64,000 bases of DNA, taken from Amoebidium appalachense. Its lineage: Eukaryota; Ichthyosporea. Made by a program: the position numbers and the translations under genes. Shown piece by piece: positions 1 through 14,500 of the stretch; within the stretch, counting starts at the first letter, position 1; each line of letters starts with the position of its first letter. The DNA is taken from NCBI GenBank assembly GCA_963693365.1, contig CAVNZM010000009.1, positions 10,683,220-10,747,219 on the forward strand, given 5' to 3'. Below the pieces are notes generated by a model. It worked only from the letters and a program-made list of their open reading frames with translations. It did no database searches and had not been told where the DNA came from.

Positions 1-39
1 TCGTAGTCCGCACTGCACGTCTGGGGAGAAAGTGGGTGA

Positions 40-190
40 GATAACACCATGTCCAGATATTCTGCTACTCCGAACATCATATGAAGATAAACTTCATAAA
101 TGCATTGGAGCGGGATAACACCATGCCGAGATATTCTGCTACTCCGAATACCATATGCACATATAGCGGGTAAATGTAATGGGGTGAAAT
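40..190. repeat. Two degenerate direct copies, about 75 bp each
   Basis: The words GATAACACCATG and AGATATTCTGCTACTCCGAA recur at about 41 and 115, followed by ATACCATATG/ACATCATATG. This lies in the intron or 3' part of the GBF1-like gene. No exon is recognised between 1 and 1057. Confidence 0.6.
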
Positions 191-619
191 ACACTCAGAA
201 GCATGTTCCAGTACTCCGATCAGACAACTACACAGATAAATCGGTATATGAATTACCGTGCATACACGTGGTTGTGTGGTGTCCGTGGAACTGGGTGGAA
301 ATGTATAGGCATGGCTGTGTGTGTGTGTGTGTCCGCCCATGCATGAGTGTGTGTCCTGCACGGTGTGCAAATAGGTGTGCGTGCTGTGTGTGGAAATTGT
401 GTACGTGTTGCGCGCATGCATGCACTTTGGGGGACAGAGGGACAAAAAGACAAACCTACGAACAAAAGAGGGCATAAGGGGGGAGGAGGGCGAGGGGGGG
501 GGGGGGGGGGGGGGGGGTGGAGAGAGGAGGGGTCAACGCACCGAAATGTATTCACCGTACAAGGGATTGCAGCCCTTCTTCAGCAACTCGGACCAGAAGT
601 AGTTTTCATACGTGGCACC

Positions 620-621
<2 letters not shown>

Positions 622-684
<63 letters not shown>
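622..684. repeat. (GT)n microsatellite
   Basis: Pure GT repeat. It sits in the last visible intron of the GBF1-like gene, next to a short poly(G) run at 496-517. Confidence 0.95.
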
Positions 685-685
<1 letters not shown>

Positions 686-938
686 ATGCGTGTATGTGCA
701 TGCTTATCGCGCGTGTGTGCTTGTGTGTGCAAGTCAGGAAAAAACCACAATCTTGCTGTCAGTGTGTGTACACGTACCAAAGGATGCCCATGCAGCTCAC
801 ATATTCTGCTGTGCACAAACGGATCCGAACACGTGCATGCCTAGTGTGAACCCACGTTTTACGTGTGTTTGTGCAGGGCAAGGTGCAATGCTCAGGTGCA
901 TGCACGTGCTATGCCTGCAGGTGCAATGCGGTGTGTGT

Positions 939-1048
939 GCACGTGCAACGAGGTGTGTGTGCACGTGCTATGTGGTGTGTGTGCACGTGCTATGTGATGT
1001 GTGTGCACGTGCTATGTGATGTGTGTGCACGTGTGGAGTGTCTGCATG
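939..1048. repeat. 22-bp minisatellite beside the exon 26 donor
   Basis: About five copies of a unit containing GCACGTGCTATGTG start at 939, 961, 983, 1005 and 1027. The array ends about 10 bp from the donor (exon edge 1058), on its intron side. Confidence 0.85.
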
Positions 1049-1057
1049 TGCCCATAC

Positions 1058-1767
1058 CGGCCTCATCAGGCATGATGATCTCGTTGTGTTTGATGCTTGC
1101 ATAGATCTCCTCCAGGTATTCCCGCTCAAAGTTTTTGCCGTTGTGCAGCCCCCTGCACCCCTTCATGTCAGCTTCAAACACAATCACAAACCTATTCCCA
1201 ATCACCCGAATAAACGAATACCCTCTGACTTCCCTTTGATCCCTCCAGCCACCCCAACCGCACCCCCTCAACCCCCCCACATCCAAATTTCCTTCCCTCC
1301 GCCCCAGACCACCACCAACCCATATCCACACCACACACAGTGGGCACGTCATCATATTTGAACTAGACCACGAGTATCCCCCCCCCCCCCCCTCCTCCTC
1401 CCTTGCAAAACCCCCCCCTTCTCCCCCCCCCCCCCTCCACACCCCCCCGGCCTGTGACCCACCTCTGATTTTTGATGAAGTCCTCTACTGTCATTCGCTT
1501 CTTGACCTGCAACCCTCCAGTCAGTCACCATGCCATGCACGTGCACACACATTAGAACGGGAGGGAGGAAGGGAGGAAGGGAGGGAGGGAGGGAGGGGAG
1601 AGGGAGGGAGGGAGGGAAGGAGGGAGGGAGGGAGGGAGGGAAGGAAGAAGGGAGGGAAAAATAGAGAGAACGGGAGAAGCATATCAGAACCATGCACATG
1701 AGCTATTCAAGCCCACATAACCCCCCTTCCCCACCCCGAAAACCCATACATAATACACGAAACTCAG

Positions 1768-1808
<41 letters not shown>

Positions 1809-2361
1809 AGGCCCACCCAAGCAAACAAACAAGAACACACACACGTACCCGTGGGTTGTGCTGATCCACATTGAGCATGATGATGGCGTAGGCCAAAACA
1901 AACACTGAGTCTGTGTCATCGATCACTCCGGGATTTTGTCTGCACAAATCACGCTGTCAGCTGCCACAGCGGCAAGACCTCCCCTCCCCCCTCCCCAGAA
2001 CACACATCCGCCAACACGCCCCATCCCATCCACCCTCTACACAAACACACACTACCCAACCCTGCCCACCAACACACACACAAACACACACACCACCCAG
2101 TTTGCAAACCCACCCACCCACAACCCATCCCACGCCACTCACAGAAGCATACCACGCCACACACCCATGCAGACCCCATCACACCCCCATATTCCACATT
2201 CCAACCACCTTGCAGCCTCCACTCTCTTACAATCCCTTCTGCCCCCCCATCCCCCCCCCCCCCCCCCCCCCCCCCCCGAGTGTCAATAAAGCGGCAACTG
2301 CGTTGAAGCCGTCTTTGCACCAGCCAAAAAAAGATGTCTTGCAAACATCCACGTTACCCTC

Positions 2362-2409
<48 letters not shown>

Positions 2410-2735
2410 ACGCATGCACACACCGAAACTGGCCCACCCTGTCCCATCCTCGCCACCCATCCACCCATCCACACACACCAAAATAAAGAGAAGACCCCCC
2501 CCCCCCCCCGGTGTCAATAAAGCGGCAACTGCGTTGAAGCCGTCTTTGCACCAGCCAAAAACAGATGTCTTGCAAACATCCACGTTACCCCCCCCCCCCC
2601 CCTCCCCAACACACACACAGACACACACGCATGCCCACACTGAAACTGGCTCACCCTTTCCCATCCTCGCCACCCATCCACCCATCCACACACACCAAAA
2701 TAAAGAGAAGACACCCAGGCAACCAAGCAGGCCAT

Positions 2736-2826
<91 letters not shown>

Positions 2827-3407
2827 TTCACCTGTGGTACTGCTCTGCAAATGCCTCCATGATACGGAAGATGATCTGTGCCTCCCCCGGCAACCTGCAG
2901 TCCCACACCATATGCATCAGTGGGTAGCCCCCCCTTCTTTGCTGGCCTAACTCCTCGACAATCAATCCCCCAGAAACCACTATGACGGCAGGTGTTACCT
3001 GATCAATATTAGCCAAATATTTACGCGCCATTTTTGGCAGGTGGCTAACCATAAAAGGCTAGTTTTGTCACCTTGCTGGCTAACTTTTTTGGCTGCAGCG
3101 CATCCTGCAGGAATACTATTGCCACGATATAATTTTTCAGGAAGAATATATATTCCACGACCAGCAAGGCGCTTTTGAAAGGTTATAACATCGCCACAGT
3201 TTCAGCCGGTCCGGAAAATCATTATGCTCCAGAAACCATCCACATACCCTTGCATTCCTATCTACCCAAAACCTCAAGCCCATGCATCTCCACCATATAT
3301 ACATATCCAGACTTCCCAATACCCTTTGCACTCACACACCTCCTATCCATGCATTCGGCACCCTTCCCTCCGCCCAAATCTTTCGCCCTCAAGCCTCCCC
3401 AGTATCA

Positions 3408-3440
<33 letters not shown>

Positions 3441-3767
3441 ACAAACAAACAAAAAAAAACAAAAAAAAAAAAACAGCCCCTCTTTGCAATACCTGAAACC
3501 CTCGAGGAAGTCTCTCAGTGAGTTGTCTATGCGCTGGCCAGCCATGTTGATCGTGCTGGTGAATGCTTTGAGCAGAGACACACCATCGGGCCGGCCAAGG
3601 AACTCCCCTGGGGATGGATGGGTGTTAGACATGGGGGTATGGGGTGAGAGCAATGGGTGTGAAAAAGACGCAGTGCGTGGTTGGGTGTCGGTGTGTGTGT
3701 AGATTGTGCATGTGGGGAGAGTTGTGTATGTGCGTGTGTCGTGTGCATGTGTGTGCCATATGCTTGT

Positions 3768-3812
<45 letters not shown>

Positions 3813-4765
3813 ATCTCCTTTCCTTTTGGGTCTTCCAATCTTTGCAAATTTTTTTGGTTCTGGTTTTTTCTCAAGAGAGACACATGCAGGAGCCCTTAAT
3901 AGGTGGTGTCGTGTGTGTCTAAACACTTATGCCCAGTGTTTTACCTATCTTTGCCTTATGCCCAGTGTTTTACCTATCTTTGCCTTATGCCCAGTGTTTT
4001 ACCTATCTTTGCCTTATGCCCAGTGTTTTACCTATCTTTGCCTTATGCCCAGTGTTTTACCTATCTTTGCCTTGTCCAGCTGGGGAGTGGTCCTCAGGAA
4101 CACAACAAGGTCATCTTCAAAAGGTTCGGGGGTGATGGGATCATGCCCCTCTCCTGCCGCCCATACACCAATCAGATCAGCTCAAACACATCAACCAATC
4201 AGATTAGCTCAAATGCATCAACCAATCATTATGTGTCAGCAATTCACACTGGCCCAGCATGCATCCTTCCCCCCCTTCCCTGCCCCCGCCGCCGCCAGCC
4301 ACCTTGCGTTCACACACAGACCTTGTAACCCTCTCCCTTCAACCTTACCCAGCCTCTGCCCCCGCAACTCACCCCACACCTTGCATCAAGCACCGTCCAA
4401 TCACCCCTCTAAGCCCTAGGACTCCCCCCCCCCCCCCCCCCCCCCCTAACCCTTCCCTCCCCCAACCCTTCGACGCACCGCTCTCCCCTTACCCATACCC
4501 ACCCACCCACCCACCCACCCACGCACCCCCCCCCCCCCCCCCTTTACCCACACCCACCCACCCACCATCACTCCCTCCCCCCCCCTCTCTTCCCCTCCAC
4601 CACCCACCTGTAGGAACTTCACGCCCTTTGCCGGTTTCTCATTGAACAGTGCGGATGCCTCCAGCAGCAGCTGTTTGTTTCGTCTCAGCTCACGGAGTGA
4701 CGCTGCACTCAAGAGCTGGCCTCGACCCGCTGCGGGGCTCTGGTCTCCGGCAAGAGAGGTCATGG

Positions 4766-4848
<83 letters not shown>

Positions 4849-5813
4849 AAAAAGAGAGAGGAGCATGGGGGGAGGTTGGTATCAGGGGGACGAACTATTT
4901 CTTGCACCATGCATGTTCGTGTGGTTCATGCCTCCTAATGCACGTGCACCTAAAAATCTCAGCCAGATAGCATGTGTAGCCAACATACCAACGTGTCCAC
5001 ATGCATGCACATGCTTGCATAACGTGTACACGTGCTTGCATAACGTTGTAGCCAACATACCAACGTGTCCACATGCATGCACATGCTTGCATAACGTGTA
5101 CACGTGCTTGCATAACGTGTACACGTGCTTGCATAATGTGTGCCCGTGCATGGCTCTACCTTGCATGGCGCATGGCCGCAAAGACCATGGGGCTCTGTGG
5201 GCGCTGGGCTGCCGGCTGGCTGTCCTCCACCACCAGTGACGGAAGGGACAGGTTCTTGTGCAGGGCAAGCCCGGACCTAAGATAACATGGGGTGAGCATG
5301 GGCTGCACGGTGATGAGGGTGCCCACGTTCATCGATACGTGTTGTGGGCACACTGTGTGACTATGTGCCGTGTGCGCTCCCAGTGGCCTATGCAAACACA
5401 TGTGTGGGGGGGGGTTTCCGCGTGTTCGTGTGTGCATTCTGTTCGTGCACGAGATGTTTGTAAGAATAAGTGCAGGGGCCATCCCATGGCGCATGCACGT
5501 GCACACATGAGGTTTCACTCGAACATGCTCGCACAACAAATGAAGTTTCACAAGACACATGCATATGCACACAGGATGTTTCACACGGACACAAGCACGT
5601 ACTCGTCCCTTGCAGCCATTGGATGTGATGGCAGCCTCTTAGCCTGTCTGCACCTCATCTCAATCGCATCCACCACACTGAATAGGCCCTCCAAGGCAAG
5701 CATGTGCGTCGATAGGAGCTGACCATTGGCGGGGAAAGAGTGCTGGGGGGGGGGGGGGGGGGGGGGAGAGTGAGTGAGTGTGAGTAGGTATGTGTCTGTG
5801 TGGTGAGGGGGAG

Positions 5814-5892
<79 letters not shown>

Positions 5893-7684
5893 GGGGGGGA
5901 GGGGGGGGGGGGGTGAAATGTAAGACGGAAGAGTTTAGCCCCCCCTCCCCCCTCCCCCCTCCCCCTTCACACACGCACACATGTCACCCCCCCCCCCCCC
6001 CCCTACCCCACCCCCCCTTTTCCCCTGCATGCCCCAGGACTAAGTATGTCAAAGACGACAAAATAACCAAAAAAACAAAAAGAAAACATCACCTGAACAG
6101 TACCAATGTTTGTGCGTGTTCTGTGTGCTGGCCCAAGTGTGTTCTTATTATGCACCCACCTCGCTCAAGAACTTCATGAGCCTCTCGAGCAGGTCTGAGC
6201 AGAACAGATTGCAGTCATAGTTGACGTACAGCTCAACCACAAACCCGGGCTGCCGGCACAGCTGAGAGGGGGAAAAGGGGGGTCAGAAAGGGTGGCAGCA
6301 TTTGCAATATGCACGGGCCGAGGGGGGGAGGGGGGGGGGGGGGGGGGTGTCAATTGCAGCATCCGAAGGGCAGAAGAGGAGCTGGGACTGGGGGCAAGTG
6401 AGTGGTGTATGTGTGTGGTGAAAGCGGGGTGGGGGGTGGGGAGGAGGAGGGGGATTCGACGTGGTGATGTTACTGTCTGCGTGTTATTGTTGCACTTTTC
6501 TACCCCATTCTCTGTATCGATAATGTCATCACTCAACCTCTAAACAAACCCAAACATTTACACATCCGCCTGCATGAACACTGGTGGATGGCCAGTAACG
6601 AGGGAGCCAATGATACCTGCAGGATGGTATCGAGGGCCATCTCCTGGTGTTCGGGGCTGTAGTGGGGCTGGTCGATGCGGGACATCAAAAGATCGAGGAA
6701 CCGCTCAAGCTGGGGTGGGAGGGGAAAAGGGTTGTATAAGGCGTTAGAGCATGAAGTAAACATGGATGGGTAGAGGTGCCTCGGGCGGGGGAGGGGGGGG
6801 GGGGGGGGGGTCCGGTGTGTTCCCGTAGCTCATGTACGACTCTTGTGACACACCATACCACTGCATGGCTAAGAGTTCATTCAAACTCCTGTCCCGTCAA
6901 GCACGGACAAGAGGGTATTGGAAAGATGGAAATGGGCAGGTTATGTGAATCAACAAAGGGAAAAGAAAGGGAAAAGGAGGTATTGCAAAAAAACTCGATG
7001 GAAAGACGGAAAGGTGCGGTCGAGTGTGTTTCGCGCATGCGTGTGTTTGGGCATTCTATTTGCCTGTGAATATGTACGTGGGTGTGCGTGCGTGCAAGTG
7101 TGTGTGCCCAGTGTGTGCACGGGCATGTTTGCACTTGCCTGGAACTTGAGGTGAGGCCTCAGGGCGATGAAGGTCAGCAGGGCCAGTCTGAGCGTCAGCG
7201 TGAACAGCTGCAGGCTGTCCGTCTTGGCAACCTGCAGGGTATAAGGAGTTAGCCCCAATGTTATTCACATATCTGCGACAGGGGGGAGGCACTAGTGGAT
7301 CCCATGGGCTAAATGGCAGAATTCAAGTCACAACCAGCCTGAAGCACACTCTGATGCATCTGATAGTAATGGAGGCAGAGGTGGGTGAGGCTGTGGTGGG
7401 TGAGCATAATGGTTTTTGGACTGGCTGAGTTTGTAGCAATGTTATCACCCACTTAAGAGCGCTTTGTTGGCTGTTATCTATATTATAATCTCTACTTTAT
7501 TGTTTGTAGAAATAATAGTCCTGCGGGCAGCGCTCCAGCCACAACAGTTAGCCAGCAAGGGGACAAAACTAACCTTTTATGGTTAGCCACCTGCCAAAAA
7601 ATGGCGCGTAAATAGTTAGCTAATTTTGATTGGGTAACACATGCCATCACGATGGGTGGGTGGGTGGGTGGGAGGTGGCCGGGT

Positions 7685-7723
<39 letters not shown>

Positions 7724-8800
7724 GGGGAAGTCTTTTTTCTTTATTCTTTTTTTCCCCTTGGCCCTTTCCTCTATAAAAGGTATTAGAGGGATAAAAGGAA
7801 GGGGTGGCTTACAGCAAACATATGGCGGCACATTTCGTTCCTGACCAGGGCCATGAGGGAGGGATAGCGCGGGAAAGAGGCCCCGGCAATCTCAATGGCC
7901 ACCGTCAAAAGCTGCGGGGGTAGGAGGTTAAAGGTAAATATGAGGGGGGCTGGAGGGGTTGATGGGCAGGGGTGATGGGTGGGTTGGAATGCAAGACGTG
8001 GCTAACACAGAAAGTGTCACGAGCATGCACAGATGACAATATGACAAGAGAGAGCACAACACAGCACATGATCACGTGACAAATGCACACACCGTGCACC
8101 CACAGTTTCACACAAACTGCCATGCACACTACCAACCAAACGACCCCAAAATTTAGAAGATCACTGACACGCGGTATTCACTTAACCAGAACGATCGGGA
8201 AGTGCATCAAGATCCCCGGATTTTGCCCATACACGGCTAAAAATGCCCAGCCCCCACAACCCCAGCCACCAACCAATCAACGTAAGGCCAAAACCCTACC
8301 GTGATGCCTAGGCGCACCATTGGGTCTGTGTTTTCAGGGTCGTTGGGGTTGCACAATGACGTCAGGAAACGGAACAACTCGCGGATGCATGGCAGCCCGT
8401 AAGGGGGCCGGGGTGCTGCATGGGGGTGTACGGTTAGGCAGCTGTGTAGGTGTGGTTACAGCACAGAAAAGAGAAAAAAAGGGCGACAGAATAGGCGCGT
8501 GACTATTGACCGCCGGGTGCAAGAAGGGGGGAGGGGGGGAGGTAGAGTGCGTTTTAGTACAAAGGACACATCCAGAACGAACAGTTCAAGATAGTGCACA
8601 TGGTAGGCAGAGCACAACATCAAGAGGTGTACCAACAGTGTGACCACATCTTCCTATGCCAGCCGACACCAAAACACGCTACCAAAAAAGGCACAGAGCA
8701 AAGGGCACCCACACACCTTCCATGTCCAGTTTCTGCTCCGACGGTGTGGCATCCACCCTGCACCACTAATGTCAGTCCTGACCAGACCTCTGCTTTGAAG

Positions 8801-8831
<31 letters not shown>

Positions 8832-8902
8832 ACCACCACCACCACCACCATTCAAATACCACTGCCCCCCTGCCCCCCTTCCACCAGCCAACTCCAGCAT
8901 CC

Positions 8903-8942
<40 letters not shown>

Positions 8943-9719
8943 CCCAAAAAAAAAAAAAAAAAAAGAAAAGAAAAAAATATACAATTTATCACACGTGGCC
9001 AAATAATGTTTTGCCTATGGATGGCAACATGTAGACATGCAGAGCAACAGCTGAAAGGTATGTGCCATCGCTTAATGGTCTCTCTGGGTGTTTCGGGCCG
9101 GGCCGGGCCAAGACCGACCCGATGTGCAAGTCCAGTGAGTGGACGCTGGGGCGCTTGACGACCCCATCGACCGTCTCTATCAGCACCTGGCTGCATGCAC
9201 ACAGTGGTTACCAAATTAGGAAATAGCCATATATGGGGGGCACTCACCCCCACACTGTGGCCCCCTCCCGCGGCACGTCCATATCCATCCTGCTAGGGCA
9301 ACAGTCAACTAACCTTCTCCCTCCCTCCCCCTCGCTCCAACTTCAAAAAAAAAAAAAAAGAGAAAAAAAAGAAAGAAACAAAATAGGAAAAAAATGTTAC
9401 GAGGAAAAAAATATTACCACACACACACAAAAAAGAACGAAACATACAATACCACTAGTCCCCTTCCCTCCGTTGCAGATCTAACCTCCCCCCCCCTTCC
9501 ATTATAATGTTCATTTTTGCTCCTCTCCCTCCTCCACCCCAGCACTTAGACGGTGCCATAGATTTTCACTGGTCATTGCCAACACCCGCCCCTGGTGGGT
9601 ACAACACATGCTGATGCATATGGACCATACATCACACCCTGCCTATGGTTTGCATGAGGACGAGGGAGGAGGGGGGGAAAGGGGGGGGAGGGGGGAGGGG
9701 GACACGCAAACGCGCACAG

Positions 9720-9764
<45 letters not shown>

Positions 9765-9844
9765 CAGGCAGGGAGGCAGGCAGGCACGCACGCACATGTG
9801 CACACACACACGCGCACACGCACCCACACACGCGCGCGCACATG

Positions 9845-9938
<94 letters not shown>

Positions 9939-10339
9939 TACCCGTCCTCGTCGTATGCCGGGGGCATGCCGTTTGTCGGTGGCTTCAACTCCTCCGCCTC
10001 TTTCTTCTTTGCTGCCCCCACATCCTCCTTCCCCTCTCCCCCCTCCGTCTCTTTTTTGTCCTCCCCCCTCCTCTCCCTCCCCCTCCTCCTCCTCCCCATC
10101 CATTCTGTCTTTGGCCTTCGAGTTCAAATCCTCCTCCGACTGTGTGTGTGCCTGTGTTCGACCCTTTCCCGTTAGAACATACATTCGCGCATATATTCAC
10201 CCTCACCCACCGTCCCCCCCCCCCTCCTCCTCCTCACACACACACACACACAACTACCATCACAACAACATACACGCATATTACACCCGACATCCCATGC
10301 ATTAAAGTGTTAAAAAGGTCGTAGTTCTGTGTGTAGTCC

Positions 10340-10421
<82 letters not shown>

Positions 10422-10443
10422 GTTGTGTGTGTGTGTGTTTGCG

Positions 10444-10520
<77 letters not shown>

Positions 10521-10702
10521 ACACGAACACGCTCTACTGTTATCTCTATCCAGTTTCCCCTCCCCTCCATCCCCTGTCCCCCCCTATCTCTTCCAGTGCG
10601 CACCTTCTCAATGACAGCCCCACCCCCCTGTGGCCCCTTGAGTATGTCGTGCATGTTGGCTGGCTCAACTGCCTCCTCCCGGAATTCATCGAGCCTGGGG
10701 AA

Positions 10703-10733
<31 letters not shown>

Positions 10734-11080
10734 GGAGGTCAGCCCGAAAGAGAAGGGGGGGGGGGGGGGGGGGGGGAGGGAGGGAGGGAGGGAGGGAGGA
10801 AGGAAGGGAGAGAGGGGAGAAGGGGGGGCCAGGGGGGCGGGGGACGGAGAGGGAGAGGAAGGGCAAGGGGGGGGGGGGGAAGATAGGGAGAGGGCATTTA
10901 AGGGGAAAGGGGGAAGGGTTGCCAAGAAGAGAAAGTGTGCTTAATCTGGGCCACAAGCGCCATTCCTCTGTCTTGGGCTCACACACAGCCACACTGGATG
11001 TGACGGTGTGTGATTGCAATGGGTGTGGGTCTGCTTCGGTATGTGCAATGAGATAAAAAACGAGACGGAAACGACAGGGG

Positions 11081-11171
<91 letters not shown>

Positions 11172-12103
11172 TGGTGGGGGTGGGTGGTGGGTGGGGGAGG
11201 GGGAGGGGGGAGGGGGGGAAAGTACAAAGATACGCCCAAACCAATACAGGATGTAACTTAGCAAAACCAAAACACAGAAAGAGACACCGAGACACAATGC
11301 GGGGAGAGTTATTGCCCTGCACCTTCTAAACAGGCGCACAACCATGTCGAAAAGTGTCTGCTCGGCACATCGGCGCAAAAGCACTGCAGGGGGGGAGGAG
11401 GGGGGGAGGGGAGGGGGGGGGGGGGGGGGGGGGGTATTAGGGATGTGTCAGCAGGTTGTGCGGAATGACATTGGCTGCGTGCAACCAGTACCATACCGAA
11501 ATATGCGTTGCCTTTAGGGTTAAACAATGCCTCACATACCCATTATTAGCTTATGTGCACAAATGCATGCATGAACAGATGCTAGCGGCACAAGAACACA
11601 CACACAGCCACACAACCACTGATGTCAAGGTACACACCCATAACAAGCATACTATACACTCAGCGATTTCACAACACAGGTGCATCAACATCTAGGCGCA
11701 CACCTCAACTTAACCCCCCTCGTATGCAAGTTTCCGCAATATCACCCTCAACAAGCCAACCATGACAAAACTGGGTACCGCTAACTTTAAAAAAAAAAGA
11801 GAAAGGGAGGAGTGTGGGCACACGAGAGAACGGGGTGTGCCATGTTATGCACCTCCTGTCCTAGCAATGCAAAACGAAAGGAAGAAAACGGGTTGATGTT
11901 TGGGCGGAGAGGGGCTGCTTACTGCTCAGTCGTGTCCGTGAGCTAATGCGGAACACCGCCTGTGTGGGAAATATGGTGTCGGTATGTGGCAGTGGTAAAA
12001 CCAGCACACTTGATTGCATGCAACCAAACCCCATTTACACACGTGCACAAGCACACACACACACACACACCCTACCCTTCCCTCCGTACCCCCCCCCCCC
12101 CCC

Positions 12104-12147
<44 letters not shown>

Positions 12148-13031
12148 CACACACATATCACACCCATGCCCTCAACACACACCTTTCTGTACCACACACA
12201 GGCATGCAACCCCTTCTCCAACCCCTTCCCCTCCCTCAGAAAAAGACTCCCCCCCCCCCCCCCCCCCCCCAACCCCACACACCCACACACACACACCTGG
12301 ATCATCTCACACACGGCCTCATCAGGCAGGCAGTCTCCTACGGGAAGCAGCAAAATCGACCTCAGAACCTGTGACCACAGTCAGCAAAAAGCAGATTAGA
12401 AGGGGGAAGAAATTGGGGGGCGGGGGGGGGGGAGTCACTAGTGTGACATGGGGGAAAAAGTGATATATGCATACAGAGGGGCATGTGCCCTCGATGTCTT
12501 TGGATGTTACATGGAGACACTAGTCCTCACACCTGAATCTCAAATGTGTCCACAGAAAAAACGTTGGGCAACATCTTAGGGGGCATTGGGACGTAGTGGC
12601 TGCATAGGTGGTTTGCTTGGAGTATACTAGTGTGCACTCCTGTCTGTGCGCGTGAATGGTCGCATGTGTGCCCTTTCCTTCGTTTCTTTCTCTTCTTTCG
12701 ACCTGTCTTTCTCCTTCCTTTCCTCTTGTTCTATATTGCTTTGCCTCATTCCTGCCTTCCTCTCTCTTCTCCCTTCCTGTTTTTCTCCTTTCATTCCTTT
12801 CATTCTATTTTACTTCATTTCTTCATTACATAATACGACAATTATTTTATTAGATAATTTTTAAATAATTTCAATTTTTTAGCCCCAATACAAGCTATAA
12901 ATTAATTTTAACATACCTGCAGCAGCTTCATGAGCACCACCTCGTCACTATCCACGTCAGTAAACACAAAGCGGGTGTGCGTCACCGCATTGGCAATGTT
13001 GGAGATGGCCTTTTCAAGGTTGCGTGCACCC

Positions 13032-13082
<51 letters not shown>

Positions 13083-13312
13083 GCGTGCGTGTGCGCGCGG
13101 CATGTGCGGGCATGTGCGGCGTGCGGGTGCAAATGCGTGTTTCAGGGAGGGGATGGTGGTGGGACGGGGGGGAGGGGGGGGGGGGTTGTTAGAATATTCT
13201 GTGTGCTTGCCAGAGTGAGGCAGGTTGGTGGTGGTGGTGTAGGGGTGCATTCGTGTGTGCCAGTGGTGTCGGAAAACTTTAGCGAGTGACAAGGGCGAGG
13301 GAGGAGGGAGGG

Positions 13313-13346
<34 letters not shown>

Positions 13347-13954
13347 GGAGTCGATGTGGGTCCATGTGCCTGCTTGAACGTGCACTCGGGTGAGATATGG
13401 GGAGTGGTGCACATGCTTGTGTGTGTGCAGGCTGGAAGCCCAACTCTTCAAAGGTGTAGAAATAAGGTTCAAACCAGTAACTCCATGAGTGTATATGCGT
13501 GTGCCTGCATGCCACAACCACCGGCACACCCAAGCACGTGCACACCCAAGCACGTGCACACCCAACAACGTGAACACGTGCATGCACGTGCACATACCCA
13601 GGGTGTTGTATGTGAGGAATTTGTTGACGGACGAGAGGGCCACCCCTGTGATTGGTCCCGATGTGTTCTCGCAGGTGATAACTTCCAAAAAAGGATACAC
13701 CAGCGTCATCGCATCCACCTCCTCCGTGCCTGCATCCCTTAGGGTCAACATGCAATCTCTTTGCCTCTCCCAAATCCCCCCCTTCCCCTTACCTTAGATG
13801 TCATATGCACCCTGTGCTCATAAATGCTACCAAAGATGTTTCATGCCAACCCATATCCCCCCCCCCCCCCCCCCCCTTCCCCCTTCCCCATCCCCTGCCC
13901 TCCGTTGCAGAATCCAAACCCCCCTCCCCCCACGCGCTCTCCCTCCTCCCCCAC

Positions 13955-13998
<44 letters not shown>

Positions 13999-14433
13999 AT
14001 ACACACACACAACCACCCACCAGCCCCCCCCCCCCCCCCCTCCTTCAATCCCCTCACACAACCTTCATATCGAAACCCAACCCCTCCACCCTCCACCCCC
14101 ACACATTACTTCCCCCGCGGCTCAACCACCCCCCCCGTCCCCCCCCCCCACCAAGCCCCTCCACATACACACACACCAACCCGCCCACCCCTTCACGCAC
14201 TCTTAGTTGTTGCCAGCAGTGCCTTGAGCTGTTTGAAATTCTGCAGCAGTGGGTCCTCCTCTCCCTGAAAATAGGCCATGTCATCTCAGAACCCAACACA
14301 CACACACAGACACGTACACGCATGCACACGCACATACACACACATGGACGCATACAAGCACACACAAACAGACACATTGATGACAACCGCGTGCAACAGT
14401 AGTTAGCCCAGAGCGTGCAGCCGTATACAGTAC

Positions 14434-14500
<67 letters not shown>

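Noticed and set aside
2281-2580. Repeated minus-strand peptide [16 protein letters not shown] as an extra Sec7 exon
   Set aside because: It occurs twice through a segmental duplication, does not match the Sec7 family between RIMEAF and LAYA, and skipping it keeps phase.
1913-2950. 345-codon proline-rich plus-strand frame
   Set aside because: Made of poly(C) and CACCCA repeats, and it overlaps confirmed minus-strand exons 23 and 24 of the GBF1-like gene.
10118-10142. tRNA 3'-end-like GAGTTCAAATCCTCC
   Set aside because: It lies in or next to exon 10 of the GBF1-like gene and no acceptor stem or A box was found.
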